Of a stretch of DNA of 64,000 bases, positions 8,503 to 16,940 are shown piece after piece. How positions within the stretch are numbered: position 1 is the first letter of the stretch; each line of letters opens with the position of its first letter. Below the pieces are notes generated by a model. That model saw only the letters and a list, made by a program, of their open reading frames with translations, searched no databases and was not told where the DNA came from. This stretch comes from Bradyrhizobium lupini. GTDB taxonomy: Bacteria > Pseudomonadota > Alphaproteobacteria > Rhizobiales > Xanthobacteraceae. The stretch lies in assembly GCF_040939785.1 (NCBI RefSeq), contig NZ_CP162553.1, positions 496,001-560,000 of the forward strand. The letters run 5' to 3'. Both the position numbers and the translations under genes were made by a program.

Positions 8503-8746
8503 CTAGTGGCGCAGGGTCGAAACCGGAGCGGACGGGGAAGAGGCCGTTAAGGCCAATTGCATCCGCAGCGCTTTCAGGATTTCAGGGGCGACCGGTTCCC
8601 GACGCACTTCCGGCCGCTCAGCGTGCTCCATGGCCGCGATCAGCCCCGACAGCCAAAGTCGGCTGCCTGCTTCGCTTCGCCAATTCCAGGGCTGCCGTTC
8701 TGGCCGCATCGCTTGCCTCGTTCCCTGGTGGCAGATCAGGAGACAA
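8503..8746 (-). pseudogene. Small hypothetical protein, apparently frameshifted
   Basis: On the - strand two frames join to give a plausible small protein: a first part from a TTG at 8746 (SPDLPPGNEASDAA and on to RSRQPTL) and a second in another frame ending at 8503 (SGLIAAMEHAERPE and on to VSTLRH). The change of frame is near 8640-8650. Neither half has a known motif. It lies convergent to cfa, three bases past its stop. Without a homologue the frameshift reading is only a suggestion; the 68-residue ORF 8503-8709 alone is the alternative. Confidence 0.3.
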
Positions 8747-8847
8747 CCCCCCGCCCGCTAACCTGTTCCGGCTGTACCCCCGAAAGAATCCGGGGAGATG
8801 TGATCTGCTTCACATAAGTCTCGTCGGCCCTGGCTTAGACCGTCGCC

Positions 8848-8967
8848 ATGAGCAACAAGACCAAAACCTCATTCGACGTGCAGGACGACCTCCGCACCGA
8901 TTACGCCCTGATCGCTACCGGCGTCGGGGCGGCCCTGGTTGCACTGGTCTACCTCCTGCTGGTCTAA
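8848..8967 (+). CDS. Small single-pass membrane protein, 39 aa
   Basis: ATG at 8848 opens a 39-residue protein: a polar N-terminus (MSNKTKTSFDVQDDLRTDY) and a C-terminal membrane helix rich in Ala, Val and Leu (LIATGVGAALVALVYLLLV) up to the TAA at 8965. Composition and third-base GC look coding. The ribosome-binding site is weak. It lies between cfa and dnaB on the same strand, with about 290 non-coding bases before dnaB. No function is known. Confidence 0.5.
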   Translation: MSNKTKTSFDVQDDLRTDYALIATGVGAALVALVYLLLV

Positions 8968-9255
8968 ACCGAGCCAAAAGCGCCTCGCCGTGCGTCATTT
9001 GCGCGCGTCTCGATATGTCTGCCCGGCAACCCGTCAGGTTCACTTCATCGGGCGTTTTCCGGGGTGCGTAACGACCGCATCTAGGCCGCGACCTGGTTCC
9101 ACGAAAATCCGTCAAGCGCGGCGCGTGCTGCGGCGGTCAATCATCCACCATTTTAATGATCGGTTGATAGCGGCGAGCTTTTGCTTCCGCTTTGGGCTGA
9201 GGCGGCGCTTTATCCCGGCCCCGCATCCGCCCCAGAAAATTGCTATCGCTCGACC

Positions 9256-10764
9256 ATGGCCCTGACTGATTCGAACGTTCTCAAACTCGCGCCCGAAGCC
9301 GGAACCCCGGCCTATCGGAGCGCGCCGCATAACATCGAGGCGGAACAGAGCCTTCTGGGCGCGATCCTGGTCAACAACGACGCGTTTTACCGCGTCTCCG
9401 ATTTTCTGGAGCCGAAGCATTATTTCGAGCCGCTGCACCAGACCATCTTCGAGACCGCCAGCAGCCTGATCCGGATGGGCAAGATCGCGACGCCCGTCAC
9501 CCTGAAGACCTTCCTGCCCGCCGACACCGACATCGGCGGCATGACCATTGGGCAATATCTGGCGCGCCTCGCCGCCGAAGCGACCACCATCATCAATGCG
9601 CAGGATTATGGGCGCACCATCTACGATCTGGCATTGCGACGCGACCTGATCGGCATCGGCGAGGACATGGTCAATGTCGCCTATGACGCCCCGGTCGACT
9701 TCGCGCCGCGGGCGCAGATCGAGGACGCCGAGCGCCGCCTCTACGAACTCGCCGAATCCGGCCGCTATGACGGAGGCTTCCAGAAATTTTCGCAGGCGCT
9801 GACGCTTGCGGTCGATCTGGCCGCGAAAGCGTTCCAGCGCGATGGAAAGCTGTCGGGCATCTCGACGGGCCTGCGCGACCTCGACACCAAGATGGGCGGG
9901 TTGCAGCACTCCGACCTCATCATCGTCGCCGGCCGCCCCGGCATGGGCAAGACGTCGCTTGCAACCAACATCGCCTACAACGTCGCCCGGGCCTACGTTC
10001 CAGAACTCCAGGCCGACGGCACCATGAAGGCCGCCCATGGCGGCGTCATCGGCTTCTTCTCCTGCGAAATGTCTGCCGACCAGCTCGCCACGCGTATCGT
10101 GGCCGAGCGCACCGGCATTCCCTCCTCGTCGATCCGCCGCGGCGGCATCTCGGAGGCCGATTTCGAGAAGATCCGCGAGGTCTCGATCGAGCTGCAGTCG
10201 CTGCCCTTCTATGTCGACGAGACCGGCGGTCTCTCGATTGCGCAGCTCATGGCGCGCGCCCGCCGGCTGAAGCGGCAGAAGGGCCTCGACCTCATCGTCA
10301 TCGACTACATCCAGCTCTTGTCGGGTTCGGGCAAGCGCAGCGAAAACCGCGTGCAGGAAATCACCGAGATCACGACCAGTCTGAAGGCGCTCGCCAAGGA
10401 ACTCAGCGTGCCCGTGATTGCGCTTTCGCAGCTCTCGCGCCAGGTCGAATCACGCGACGACAAGCGGCCACAGCTATCGGATTTGCGCGAATCCGGCTCG
10501 ATCGAGCAGGACGCCGACGTCGTGCTGTTCGTCTATCGCGAGGAATATTACCTCGGAAACAAGGAGCCGCGCCCGGGCACACCCGAGCACGAAAAATGGC
10601 GCCTGGACATGGATCTTGCGCACGGCAAGGCCGAAGTCATCATCGGCAAGCAGCGCCACGGCCCCACCGGCACCGTCGATCTGGCCTTCGAAGCGTCGGT
10701 CACTCGGTTCGGCGACCTTGCGCCGGACAGCCAGGTGCCGGACCGCGGCGGCGGCGACTACTGA
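9256..10764 (+). CDS. dnaB: Replicative DNA helicase DnaB
   Basis: 502 residues from the ATG at 9256 (MALTDSNVLKL); the open frame upstream is not protein-like. The N-terminal DnaB domain (about 25-130) carries PHNIEAEQSLLGAIL. The RecA-like motor domain has Walker A GRPGMGKT at 226-233, Walker B LIVIDYIQLL, and the DnaB motifs LSQLSR and LSDLRESGSIEQDAD. As a hexamer it unwinds DNA at the fork. It lies in the common alphaproteobacterial order rplI...dnaB-alr, 45 bases before alr. No clear Shine-Dalgarno is visible. Confidence 0.97.
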   Translation: MALTDSNVLKLAPEAGTPAYRSAPHNIEAEQSLLGAILVNNDAFYRVSDFLEPKHYFEPLHQTIFETASSLIRMGKIATPVTLKTFLPADTDIGGMTIGQYLARLAAEATTIINAQDYGRTIYDLALRRDLIGIGEDMVNVAYDAPVDFAPRAQIEDAERRLYELAESGRYDGGFQKFSQALTLAVDLAAKAFQRDGKLSGISTGLRDLDTKMGGLQHSDLIIVAGRPGMGKTSLATNIAYNVARAYVPELQADGTMKAAHGGVIGFFSCEMSADQLATRIVAERTGIPSSSIRRGGISEADFEKIREVSIELQSLPFYVDETGGLSIAQLMARARRLKRQKGLDLIVIDYIQLLSGSGKRSENRVQEITEITTSLKALAKELSVPVIALSQLSRQVESRDDKRPQLSDLRESGSIEQDADVVLFVYREEYYLGNKEPRPGTPEHEKWRLDMDLAHGKAEVIIGKQRHGPTGTVDLAFEASVTRFGDLAPDSQVPDRGGGDY

Positions 10765-10809
10765 GTTCCCTGGGTTGAACCTGACCGGCCTCTTGCGTAA
10801 AACGGCGCC

Positions 10810-12096
10810 ATGACAATGGCGTCCGACCCGAAAATGATCCCGCAATCCGGCCTTCTCTCCGCGGAGGCCAATCAGGCTGCCGCGCTCGCGACCTTCGGCG
10901 GCGTGCTCACCGTCGATCTCGATGCCATCATCGCCAATTGGCGTAAGCTCGAGAAGACGGCGGTGCCGGCCGAATGCTCGGCGGTGATCAAGGCAGACGC
11001 CTATGGCTGCGGCGCCGAGCAGGTCGCGCGTGCCCTGAATAAGGCCGGCTGCAACACCTTCTTCGTCGCTACCATCGAGGAAGCGCGTAAGGTGCGCGCG
11101 GAGGTGCCCGAGCCTGCGATCTACGTGCTCGGGGGCTATTTCCAGAACACCGGCGAACACTACGCCCAGATCAACTGCCGCCCCGTGATCGGCGATCTCA
11201 ACGAGCTCGCCGAATGGGACGTGTTCTGCCGCCGCACCGGCTGGACCGGTGGCGCCGCCATCCACATCGACACCGGCATGAACCGGCTCGGCCTGACGCT
11301 TGCGGAAGCGCAGGCTATCATCCCCCGCATCAACGCCGGCGATCACGGCATTACGCTGGTGATGAGCCATCTGGTTTCGGCCGAGCAGCTCAACAACCCG
11401 GTGAATGCCAAGCAACTCGCGGCCTTTCGCGGCATCGCCAGCGAATTCTCCGGCGTGCCGGCGGCGCTCGCCAATTCGTCCGGCGTCTTCCTCGGCGCGC
11501 CCTTCCAGTTCGACATGGTGCGGCCGGGCGCCGCGCTTTACGGCGTCAACCCGACGCCCGAGGCCGACAATCCGATGCAGCCGGTGGTCGATCTCAAGGC
11601 CCGCATCGTGCAGATCCGCAATGTCGAGCGCGGCGAGAGCGTCGGCTATGGCGGCACCTGGACGGCACGGCGGCCGACGAAACTCGCGATCATCGCGGTC
11701 GGTTATGCCGACGGCTATTTCCGCGCCGCAAGCTCCAATGACGGCACCCGCGGCGCCGAGGTCATCGTCGCCGGCAAGCGCTGTCCGGTCGCCGGCCGCG
11801 TCTCGATGGACCTGATCGCGATCGACATCACCGATCTGCCGCCGAACGCGGCGCGGCGCGGCCACATGGTCACGCTGCTCGGCGAGGGCATCACCGTCGA
11901 CGAGCTCGCGCATCATTTCGGAACGATCGGCTACGAGGTGCTGACCAGCCTCGGCCGCCGCTACGCCCGCATCTACAAGGGCGGGAACGTGGTGGAGCCG
12001 CTGGCCAGGCCGGCTTCCGCGCAGGCGGTCGAGCAGCAGACGCCCGCTCCGCCATCGGTCGAACAGCCCACAAGCCCGCCGCCGCTGCCGGGCTGA
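10810..12096 (+). CDS. alr: Alanine racemase
   Basis: PLP-dependent fold-III enzyme that interconverts L- and D-alanine for peptidoglycan. The PLP lysine is Lys61 in VIKADAYGCG, and the second catalytic base is the Tyr of GESVGYGGTW. HIDTGMNRLG and the C-terminal beta domain (VGYADGYFR, GRVSMD) follow. At 428 residues it is longer than the usual 360-380: about 20 residues precede the TIM barrel and a Pro/Gln-rich tail of about 35 closes it. The start may be 10810 or the in-frame ATG at 10816. Its short distance from dnaB suggests cotranscription. Confidence 0.95.
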   Translation: MTMASDPKMIPQSGLLSAEANQAAALATFGGVLTVDLDAIIANWRKLEKTAVPAECSAVIKADAYGCGAEQVARALNKAGCNTFFVATIEEARKVRAEVPEPAIYVLGGYFQNTGEHYAQINCRPVIGDLNELAEWDVFCRRTGWTGGAAIHIDTGMNRLGLTLAEAQAIIPRINAGDHGITLVMSHLVSAEQLNNPVNAKQLAAFRGIASEFSGVPAALANSSGVFLGAPFQFDMVRPGAALYGVNPTPEADNPMQPVVDLKARIVQIRNVERGESVGYGGTWTARRPTKLAIIAVGYADGYFRAASSNDGTRGAEVIVAGKRCPVAGRVSMDLIAIDITDLPPNAARRGHMVTLLGEGITVDELAHHFGTIGYEVLTSLGRRYARIYKGGNVVEPLARPASAQAVEQQTPAPPSVEQPTSPPPLPG

Positions 12097-12326
12097 GCGG
12101 CTTGCCGCCTACTTCTTTTCCTGCTGTCCAGCGCCGTCTTGCAGGTTGCGCTGAGCTTGTCGCGCTTGGCGTTGAGGCAGGCGACGATGCCGCCGCCCGG
12201 CGCAATGCCGGCGCAGAATTTGTCATAGTCCGCCTTGCACGCGCCGCGCGGATCGGATGATTGTGCCGAGGCAACCCCGGAGAACGCAACGGCGACGGCG
12301 ATGACGGCAAAGCTCAACTTGGACAT
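11973..12326 (-). CDS. Small secreted cysteine-rich repeat protein, C-terminus probably frameshifted
   Basis: A signal peptide (about residues 1-22, ending VASAQ) precedes a cysteine-rich repeat: ACKADYDKFCAGIAPGGG, then ACLNAKRDKLSATC, the spacing of the PF00839-type repeat with probable disulphides. From about residue 66 (CKTALDSRKRS) the sequence becomes Arg/Gly-rich and runs antisense into the end of alr. In another frame the same DNA reads QDGAGQQEKK and stops at 12109, 12 bases clear of alr. I therefore think the original end was near 12109 and a small indel around 12130-12150 moved the frame. The periplasmic location is supported; the function is unknown. Confidence 0.6.
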   Translation of the reverse strand: MSKLSFAVIAVAVAFSGVASAQSSDPRGACKADYDKFCAGIAPGGGIVACLNAKRDKLSATCKTALDSRKRSRRQAAQPGSGGGLVGCSTDGGAGVCCSTACAEAGLASGSTTFPPL

Positions 12327-12366
12327 TGTTTCTCCGGTAGCGGAAGGCAGGAGCCGGTAGCTCTAC

Positions 12367-13137
12367 ATGAAGATCGCGACATTCAACATCAACAACATCA
12401 ATCGCCGCCTGCCCAATCTGTTGGCATGGATGCGAACGGCGAAGCCAGATGTCGTCGCACTTCAGGAGTTGAAGGCAAGTGATGGCGAATTTCCGGCGAC
12501 CGCGATCGAAAAGGCCGGTTACGGCGCAGTGTGGTGTGGACAGAAGACCTGGAACGGCGTCGCCATCCTGGCCCGCAATGCCGAGCCCATTCTCACCCGC
12601 GATCGCTTGCCGGGAAAACCTGCCGATCACGAAGCCCGCTACATCGAGGCCGCGGTACGCGGTGTCATCGTCACCAGCATCTACCTGCCGAACGGCAATC
12701 CGCAGCCGGGACCGAAATTCGACTACAAGCTCGACTGGTTCGCGCGGCTCAAGCGCCATGCCAGAACCTTGCTCAAGCAGGAGCTGCCCGTGGTGCTCGC
12801 CGGCGACTACAACGTTGCACCTGATGAGCTCGACATCTATCCGACGCGCTCGTGGGACAAGGATGCCTTGATCCAACCGAAGAGCCGTGCGGCCTTTGCC
12901 TCGCTGCTGGCACAAGGCTGGTGTGACGCGATCCGCGAACTGCACCCCGAGCAGCGCATCTACACCTTCTGGGATTACAAGCGAAACCGCTGGCCGCGAG
13001 ATGCGGGCCTGCGGCTCGACCATCTCCTGCTCAGCCCTGCCCTCGTCTCACGCCTGGCAAAAGCCGGCGTGGACAAGAAGGTTCGCGGCGAAGAAGGCGC
13101 GAGCGACCACGCACCGGCGTGGGTCGTGCTGCGCTAG
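12367..13137 (+). CDS. xthA: Exodeoxyribonuclease III
   Basis: 256 residues of the AP endonuclease family 1 fold. Metal and catalytic residues are visible in order: Asn in FNINNIN, Glu in LQELKASD, Asp and Asn in GDYNVAPDELD, and the final Asp-His in GASDHAP. It cuts abasic sites and degrades duplex DNA from 3' ends in base-excision repair. It is divergent from the Cys-rich gene (40 bases between starts), and its stop lies 1 base from the end of the convergent SGNH gene. Confidence 0.93.
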   Translation: MKIATFNINNINRRLPNLLAWMRTAKPDVVALQELKASDGEFPATAIEKAGYGAVWCGQKTWNGVAILARNAEPILTRDRLPGKPADHEARYIEAAVRGVIVTSIYLPNGNPQPGPKFDYKLDWFARLKRHARTLLKQELPVVLAGDYNVAPDELDIYPTRSWDKDALIQPKSRAAFASLLAQGWCDAIRELHPEQRIYTFWDYKRNRWPRDAGLRLDHLLLSPALVSRLAKAGVDKKVRGEEGASDHAPAWVVLR

Positions 13138-13138
13138 G

Positions 13139-13954
13139 TCAACGCCCGTAATACTCCTGCACCGTGTCCCACGCTGCTTTCTGCAGCAGCTCCACCGTCG
13201 GGCCGTCCAGTCCCATCGTGTAGGAATTGCCGACCGGCGAGCGGCCGGTCAGCGCGGCGAACGTCACGCAGGTCGCCAGATATGTGCCTGCGGGGCTCGG
13301 GTGCCGCTTGTCCGGCGCATACAGATTGAGCTCGGGCTGCAGCTTGCGCACGCGCGCGAAGGCAAAACCTGCGGGGATCACCAGCGCATCATTGGCATTG
13401 CCTGCGATTGTGTAGGCCTCGGCCAACGCTTCCGTCATCTCAGGCTTGTCGGCGTAAGCCCAGGACATGAACAAGACCGGCCGCATGCCGTTGGCGCGGA
13501 CGATCTCGCTGTCCTTCTTTACGAAGGTCGTGAACGCGTCCTTCAATTGCGGATGGATGGGGCACTGGCTGCAATCCATCATCACGACGGCGTCGTACTG
13601 CCTGCCCGGCTTGTTGAAGACGACGTTGTTCTGCTCGTCGAACGAATAGGCGCCGAGGCCACCCGGCCGCAGCAGGTTGTCCATGTCATGCCAATCGAGG
13701 CCGGAACCGCCGATCGTCGCCATGGTGTTGCGATAGGCCGTCTTGTTTTCAGGGTCCGCAGCCCGCTCCATGAAGGAGAGATGCCCGGGCATGCCGTTGT
13801 TGTAATAGAAGAAGCTGTTGCCGACGAACAGCGCGGCCTTGGGGAAATCCGGTCCTGATGTCGTGACCTTGGGCCTGGTCTGCGCCTGCGCATTGAAGCC
13901 GGCTACAACGGCCAGACACATCGCGAGCATCACTCGCGCGAAAAGACGCATCAT
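13139..13954 (-). CDS. Secreted SGNH/GDSL-type hydrolase
   Basis: 271 residues. A signal peptide (about 1-24, ends NAQAQ) is followed by a block-I-like motif FVGNSFFYYNNG (candidate nucleophile Ser), a Gly/Asn region, and the C-terminal DKRHPSPAGTYLA that matches the D-x-x-H of block V. This predicts a periplasmic esterase or lipase-type hydrolase; the substrate is unknown. It is a monocistronic unit, convergent with xthA. The normal GDSL Gly-Asp is replaced by Gly-Asn, so I hold the family call at moderate strength. Confidence 0.65.
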   Translation of the reverse strand: MMRLFARVMLAMCLAVVAGFNAQAQTRPKVTTSGPDFPKAALFVGNSFFYYNNGMPGHLSFMERAADPENKTAYRNTMATIGGSGLDWHDMDNLLRPGGLGAYSFDEQNNVVFNKPGRQYDAVVMMDCSQCPIHPQLKDAFTTFVKKDSEIVRANGMRPVLFMSWAYADKPEMTEALAEAYTIAGNANDALVIPAGFAFARVRKLQPELNLYAPDKRHPSPAGTYLATCVTFAALTGRSPVGNSYTMGLDGPTVELLQKAAWDTVQEYYGR

Positions 13955-14053
13955 CGGCTTCCTCCCCTTTTTCTGTCGGGCCGGAAACAGATCAGCTTTT
14001 CAAGAGTGCCTCAAGAGCACGGACGAGCAGCAGACATGCGCGAGAGCGCATGC

Positions 14054-14422
14054 TCACCATAAATTCTTGCCATCGATCATGGTCACCGGCACGGTCTCGA
14101 GATCGAACTCGTCGAACAGGCGCGCGTTGACGGCGACCCTCGGATTGTCGAAATCGGGCTTGCCGGTCGACCAGTCCGGCGACTCCGAATAGGTACCGCA
14201 GCCGCAGCTTGCGCAGAAATGGTGTTTGACCGTTCGGCTGCCCCAGAGATAGGTCGCGAGGTTCTCCGCGGGCGACAGCAGCCGAAACTGCGCCGGCGTG
14301 TAATAGGCCCACAACGCGCCGCGCTTGGCGCAGAGCGAACAGGTGCAACGGGTGACGCTCGCGGGCGCCTCCGTCACCTCGAACACCGTCTCACCGCAAT
14401 GACAGCTTCCCTCGACCCGCAT
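14054..14422 (-). CDS. GFA/CENP-V family zinc-binding protein
   Basis: 122 residues with the GFA cysteine pattern: GSCHCG near the N-terminus, CTCSLCAKRG at about 26-35, and FCASCGCGTY at about 69-78. These Cys clusters bind two zincs in the glutathione-dependent formaldehyde-activating (Gfa) fold. Most members have no tested activity; glutathione-adduct chemistry is only suggested by family. A second GFA gene lies at 54666. Confidence 0.85.
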   Translation of the reverse strand: MRVEGSCHCGETVFEVTEAPASVTRCTCSLCAKRGALWAYYTPAQFRLLSPAENLATYLWGSRTVKHHFCASCGCGTYSESPDWSTGKPDFDNPRVAVNARLFDEFDLETVPVTMIDGKNLW

Positions 14423-14767
14423 GACCCACTCTTTGTTTTGTCAGGAGATGGTCGTAGCCGGACCCTGCTGCCAACATGCTGTCAGCAGCGCGCAGCCGGA
14501 CTTGCCCCATGTGCTGCGAGCACCGACTTGCCGCGCCAACTCAACAAAAACATGAAAAACAACCCCATGCACAGTAGCCGATGGCTGGCAAATCAATGGG
14601 TTACGCATGCTCCGAAACACTGATTTGACGCGTCGGGCAAACACTGGCGGGATGTTTTCAGAAGCGGTCGTCGACACGGTGGAGCGTGGACTTCATCGCA
14701 GCAGCGCGTCATGCGATGCGAAGGGCCTACGGGAGACAGCTCGGGCTTCGATATGAAGGGGCAGCCC
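14423..14767. other. Non-coding gap upstream of a small secreted ORF
   Basis: Apart from the dispersed repeat at 14546-14645, this stretch shows a short inverted repeat (CTGCTG...CAGCAG, about 14466-14485). No ORF has a credible ribosome-binding site. Confidence 0.5.
14546..14645. repeat. Dispersed intergenic repeat, copy 1
   Basis: This segment shares two blocks with 51950-52075: AACAACCCCATGCACAGTAG (here from about 14559) and TTTGAC.CGTCGGGCAAA followed by CAC (from about 14624). The blocks are about 65 bases apart here and about 80 in the other copy, so the middle is variable. Both copies are intergenic. It looks like a genus-specific repeat, not a gene, although short ORFs run through it. 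Confidence 0.65.
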
Positions 14768-14795
14768 GTCGACGCCCCTCTTCGGGGACGTCGAC
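14768..14795 (+). promoter_or_regulatory. Strong hairpin covering the ribosome-binding region of the next ORF
   Basis: GTCGACGCCCC (14768-14778) pairs with GGGGACGTCGAC (14784-14795) with one bulged base and a TCTTC loop. It ends 3 bases before the ATG at 14799, and GGGGACG, the only Shine-Dalgarno-like stretch, is inside the stem. It could limit translation; there is no T run, so a terminator is less likely. Confidence 0.45.
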
Positions 14796-14798
14796 GGC

Positions 14799-14954
14799 AT
14801 GAAATTGCGATGGCAAATTGCAATCCTTGGTGCTGCTCTAACCGGCGCAGCTCTGAGCTACGCTTATACTCATACCGCAATCGGGGTGACTGAGCCGTGC
14901 CGGAGAAGTTCTTCGGGCGAGGTGGTGGTCTGTCCTCCGCCCTACAAGCCATAA
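14799..14954 (+). CDS. Small secreted or membrane-anchored protein, 51 aa
   Basis: ATG 14799 to TAA 14952-14954. Residues 1-20 (MKLRWQIAILGAALTGAALS) form a basic N-terminus plus hydrophobic core typical of a signal peptide. The short mature part has two cysteines (EPCRRSS, VVVCPPPYKP) and a proline-rich end. It is too short for routine ORF calling and no family is recognised. A hairpin directly upstream covers the likely ribosome-binding site. Confidence rests on the signal peptide and codon pattern. Confidence 0.45.
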   Translation: MKLRWQIAILGAALTGAALSYAYTHTAIGVTEPCRRSSSGEVVVCPPPYKP

Positions 14955-15051
14955 ATTGTTTGTGCCTGTCACAAGCTTCCGACCGGATGACCTCGTAGGC
15001 GACTTGAATTGCCTCCTTGTCCTCCGTTGCAGGATGAGGACGGAGGACGAA

Positions 15052-15918
15052 TTACTGCGCCTCGGCGATCTTCGCTCCAGATGACGGCATCTGCGCGTGA
15101 GTTGCCGAGGGCCGGTTCGGCGGTGATGCCGGGTCCGGTAATCGGAAAGCGGCGTCGGCTGGCGCTCCCTGGGGTGCTCGGCGGGCAACGGTCGTCGGAA
15201 GCACGATCACTTTCGCGCCGACTTTCACGCGATCATAGAGGTCAACGACGTCCTCATTGGTCAGTCGGATACAGCCGGACGAGACCCGCTTCCCGATCGT
15301 ATCGGGCTTGTTGGTGCCGTGAATTCGATATTCGGTCTCGCCCAGATACATCGCCCGAGCGCCGAGCGGGTTGCCAGGACCTCCGGCCATGAACCGCGGC
15401 AGATAAGGCTGACGCGAGACCATCTCCGCAGGCGGATGCCAATCCGGCCATTCTGCCTTACGAGCCACAGTCTGCTCACCGGACCATGTGAAACCTTCGC
15501 GGCCAACACCGATGCCATAGCGCAGTGCCTGCGCGTCGTTCAGAACGAGATAGAGGAATGTGTTCTTGGTATCGATGATCACGGTGCCCGGCGTCTGGCG
15601 GCTGGCGTAGTCAACCACCTGCCGCACGAATGCTCCGGGAACGTCAGCCGCTTTGGGCGGTTCGACCAGAGGCGCCGGGGCCGTAAGCGGAGCCGAAGCC
15701 GGCGTCGGAGCTGATGCATGAACAGGCGTTGAGACGTAAACCGGAGTTGATGACGCTTGGGCTTCGTGCGCGGACGGCTTTCGTGCCGGTTGCACGTTCG
15801 CCGGTCGGGACAGCAAGCCGTACCCCAACGCTGCGACGGCGACGGCGCCAACTGCAACTCTCGCGGCCATCGGGATTGCGAACGTCTGCGCCTTTCCGCG
15901 TTTGGCTCGCTTACCCAT
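15052..15918 (-). CDS. L,D-transpeptidase (YkuD domain)
   Basis: 288 residues: a short basic N-terminus, one membrane anchor (about 18-38), a Pro/Ala/Ser-rich linker to about residue 95, then the YkuD catalytic domain with His200 in YRIHGTN and nucleophile Cys216 in RVSSGCIRL. It forms 3-3 peptidoglycan cross-links or attaches proteins to the wall on the periplasmic side. The start is the ATG at 15918 (MGKRAKRG), with GGGGGAAG 7-14 bases upstream; the open frame to 15948 lacks such a site. It is divergent from the TauE gene. Confidence 0.9.
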   Translation of the reverse strand: MGKRAKRGKAQTFAIPMAARVAVGAVAVAALGYGLLSRPANVQPARKPSAHEAQASSTPVYVSTPVHASAPTPASAPLTAPAPLVEPPKAADVPGAFVRQVVDYASRQTPGTVIIDTKNTFLYLVLNDAQALRYGIGVGREGFTWSGEQTVARKAEWPDWHPPAEMVSRQPYLPRFMAGGPGNPLGARAMYLGETEYRIHGTNKPDTIGKRVSSGCIRLTNEDVVDLYDRVKVGAKVIVLPTTVARRAPQGAPADAAFRLPDPASPPNRPSATHAQMPSSGAKIAEAQ

Positions 15919-16100
15919 ACTCTTCTTCCCCCAGGTCACTATGCCCAAGAGAGGTACCCAGTAAGATTTAAGAAACTTCGAAGCGATTTCGCTCAGACTG
16001 GAACCGTCGGCGATGGTTAACGCCGGGCTCTCGGCAAGATAAGGTTCTCTCGCCTCGCGGATCGCCCGCGCCGCTGGCCGCGGCTAAACTCTCCCGATTC

Positions 16101-16838
16101 GTGGAGACTGGTTTGGCTTTCTTGTTCGTCCTGATCGTCGGCCTCGTCGCAGGCACCATTTCCGGCATCGTCGGCACGGGCTCGTCGATCATGCTGATGC
16201 CGGTGCTGGTCTATGCCTATGGGCCAAAGGAGGCGGTGCCGATCATGGCATTGGCCGCCGTCATGGCCAACTTGTCACGAATCCTGGCCTGGTGGCGCGA
16301 GGTCGACTGGCGGGCCTGCACGGCTTATTCGGTGACAGGCATTCCAGCCGCCGTGCTCGGCGCGCGGACGCTGCTGGCCCTGCCCTCGCACGCCGTCGAT
16401 CTCGCCATCGGCGTCTTCCTGATCGCGATGGTGCCGGTTCGGCACTGGCTGGCGCGGCACGATCTCAAGGCCAATCTCTGGCATCTGGCGATCGGTGGGG
16501 CCGTCATCGGCTATCTCACCGGCATCGTCGTCTCCACCGGCCCGCTCAGCGTGCCGCTATTCCTGTTCTACGGCTTGTCCCGCGGCGCTTTCCTCGCCAC
16601 CGAAGCGGCATCTTCGCTCGGGCTCTATGTTGCGAAATCCGTGACCTTCGAACGTTTCGGCGCGCTGACCGGCGATGTGTTCGTCAAAGGCCTGGTCGCA
16701 GGATCGTCGCTGATGGCCGGCGCCTTCATCGCCAAACGCTTCGTGCTGCGCTTGAAGCCGGAGATGTTCCGCTTGGTGATGGACGCAATCATGATCGCGG
16801 CCGGCCTCTCCATGCTCTGGAACGCGGCGCAGCCGTAG
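16101..16838 (+). CDS. TauE/SafE family anion exporter
   Basis: 245 residues with about eight membrane segments in two repeats. The first carries the family hallmark GTISGIVGTGSSIMLMPVL. Members export sulphite, sulphoacetate or related organic anions. The start is GTG 16101 (METGLAF). There is no partner gene close by to suggest the substrate. It is distinct in sequence from the second TauE/SafE protein at 42850-43632. Confidence 0.85.
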   Translation: METGLAFLFVLIVGLVAGTISGIVGTGSSIMLMPVLVYAYGPKEAVPIMALAAVMANLSRILAWWREVDWRACTAYSVTGIPAAVLGARTLLALPSHAVDLAIGVFLIAMVPVRHWLARHDLKANLWHLAIGGAVIGYLTGIVVSTGPLSVPLFLFYGLSRGAFLATEAASSLGLYVAKSVTFERFGALTGDVFVKGLVAGSSLMAGAFIAKRFVLRLKPEMFRLVMDAIMIAAGLSMLWNAAQP

Positions 16839-16911
16839 CCGGGCTTCGGGGAGCGCCCGGACTCACTCTCTCGACCCGTCATTCCGTGCTATCAGCAAAC
16901 CTGAAACCCCC

Positions 16912-16940
16912 GACTCGCTGTCCCCGGACTCGCTGTCCCC
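16912..16940 (+). repeat. 14-bp direct repeat abutting the radA start
   Basis: GACTCGCTGTCCCC occurs at 16912-16925 and 16927-16940, ending at the base before the radA ATG. It takes the place where a Shine-Dalgarno would be; none is visible. Confidence 0.6.

Noticed and set aside
10474..11916. 480-residue ORF on the - strand
   Set aside because: Antisense to dnaB and alr, both of which have intact family motifs; no ribosome-binding site or domain.
14546..14623. Short ORFs in the dispersed repeat (translating NNPMHSS)
   Set aside because: The same DNA block recurs at 51967 in an intergenic setting with the rest of the frame not conserved, so it is repeat DNA.
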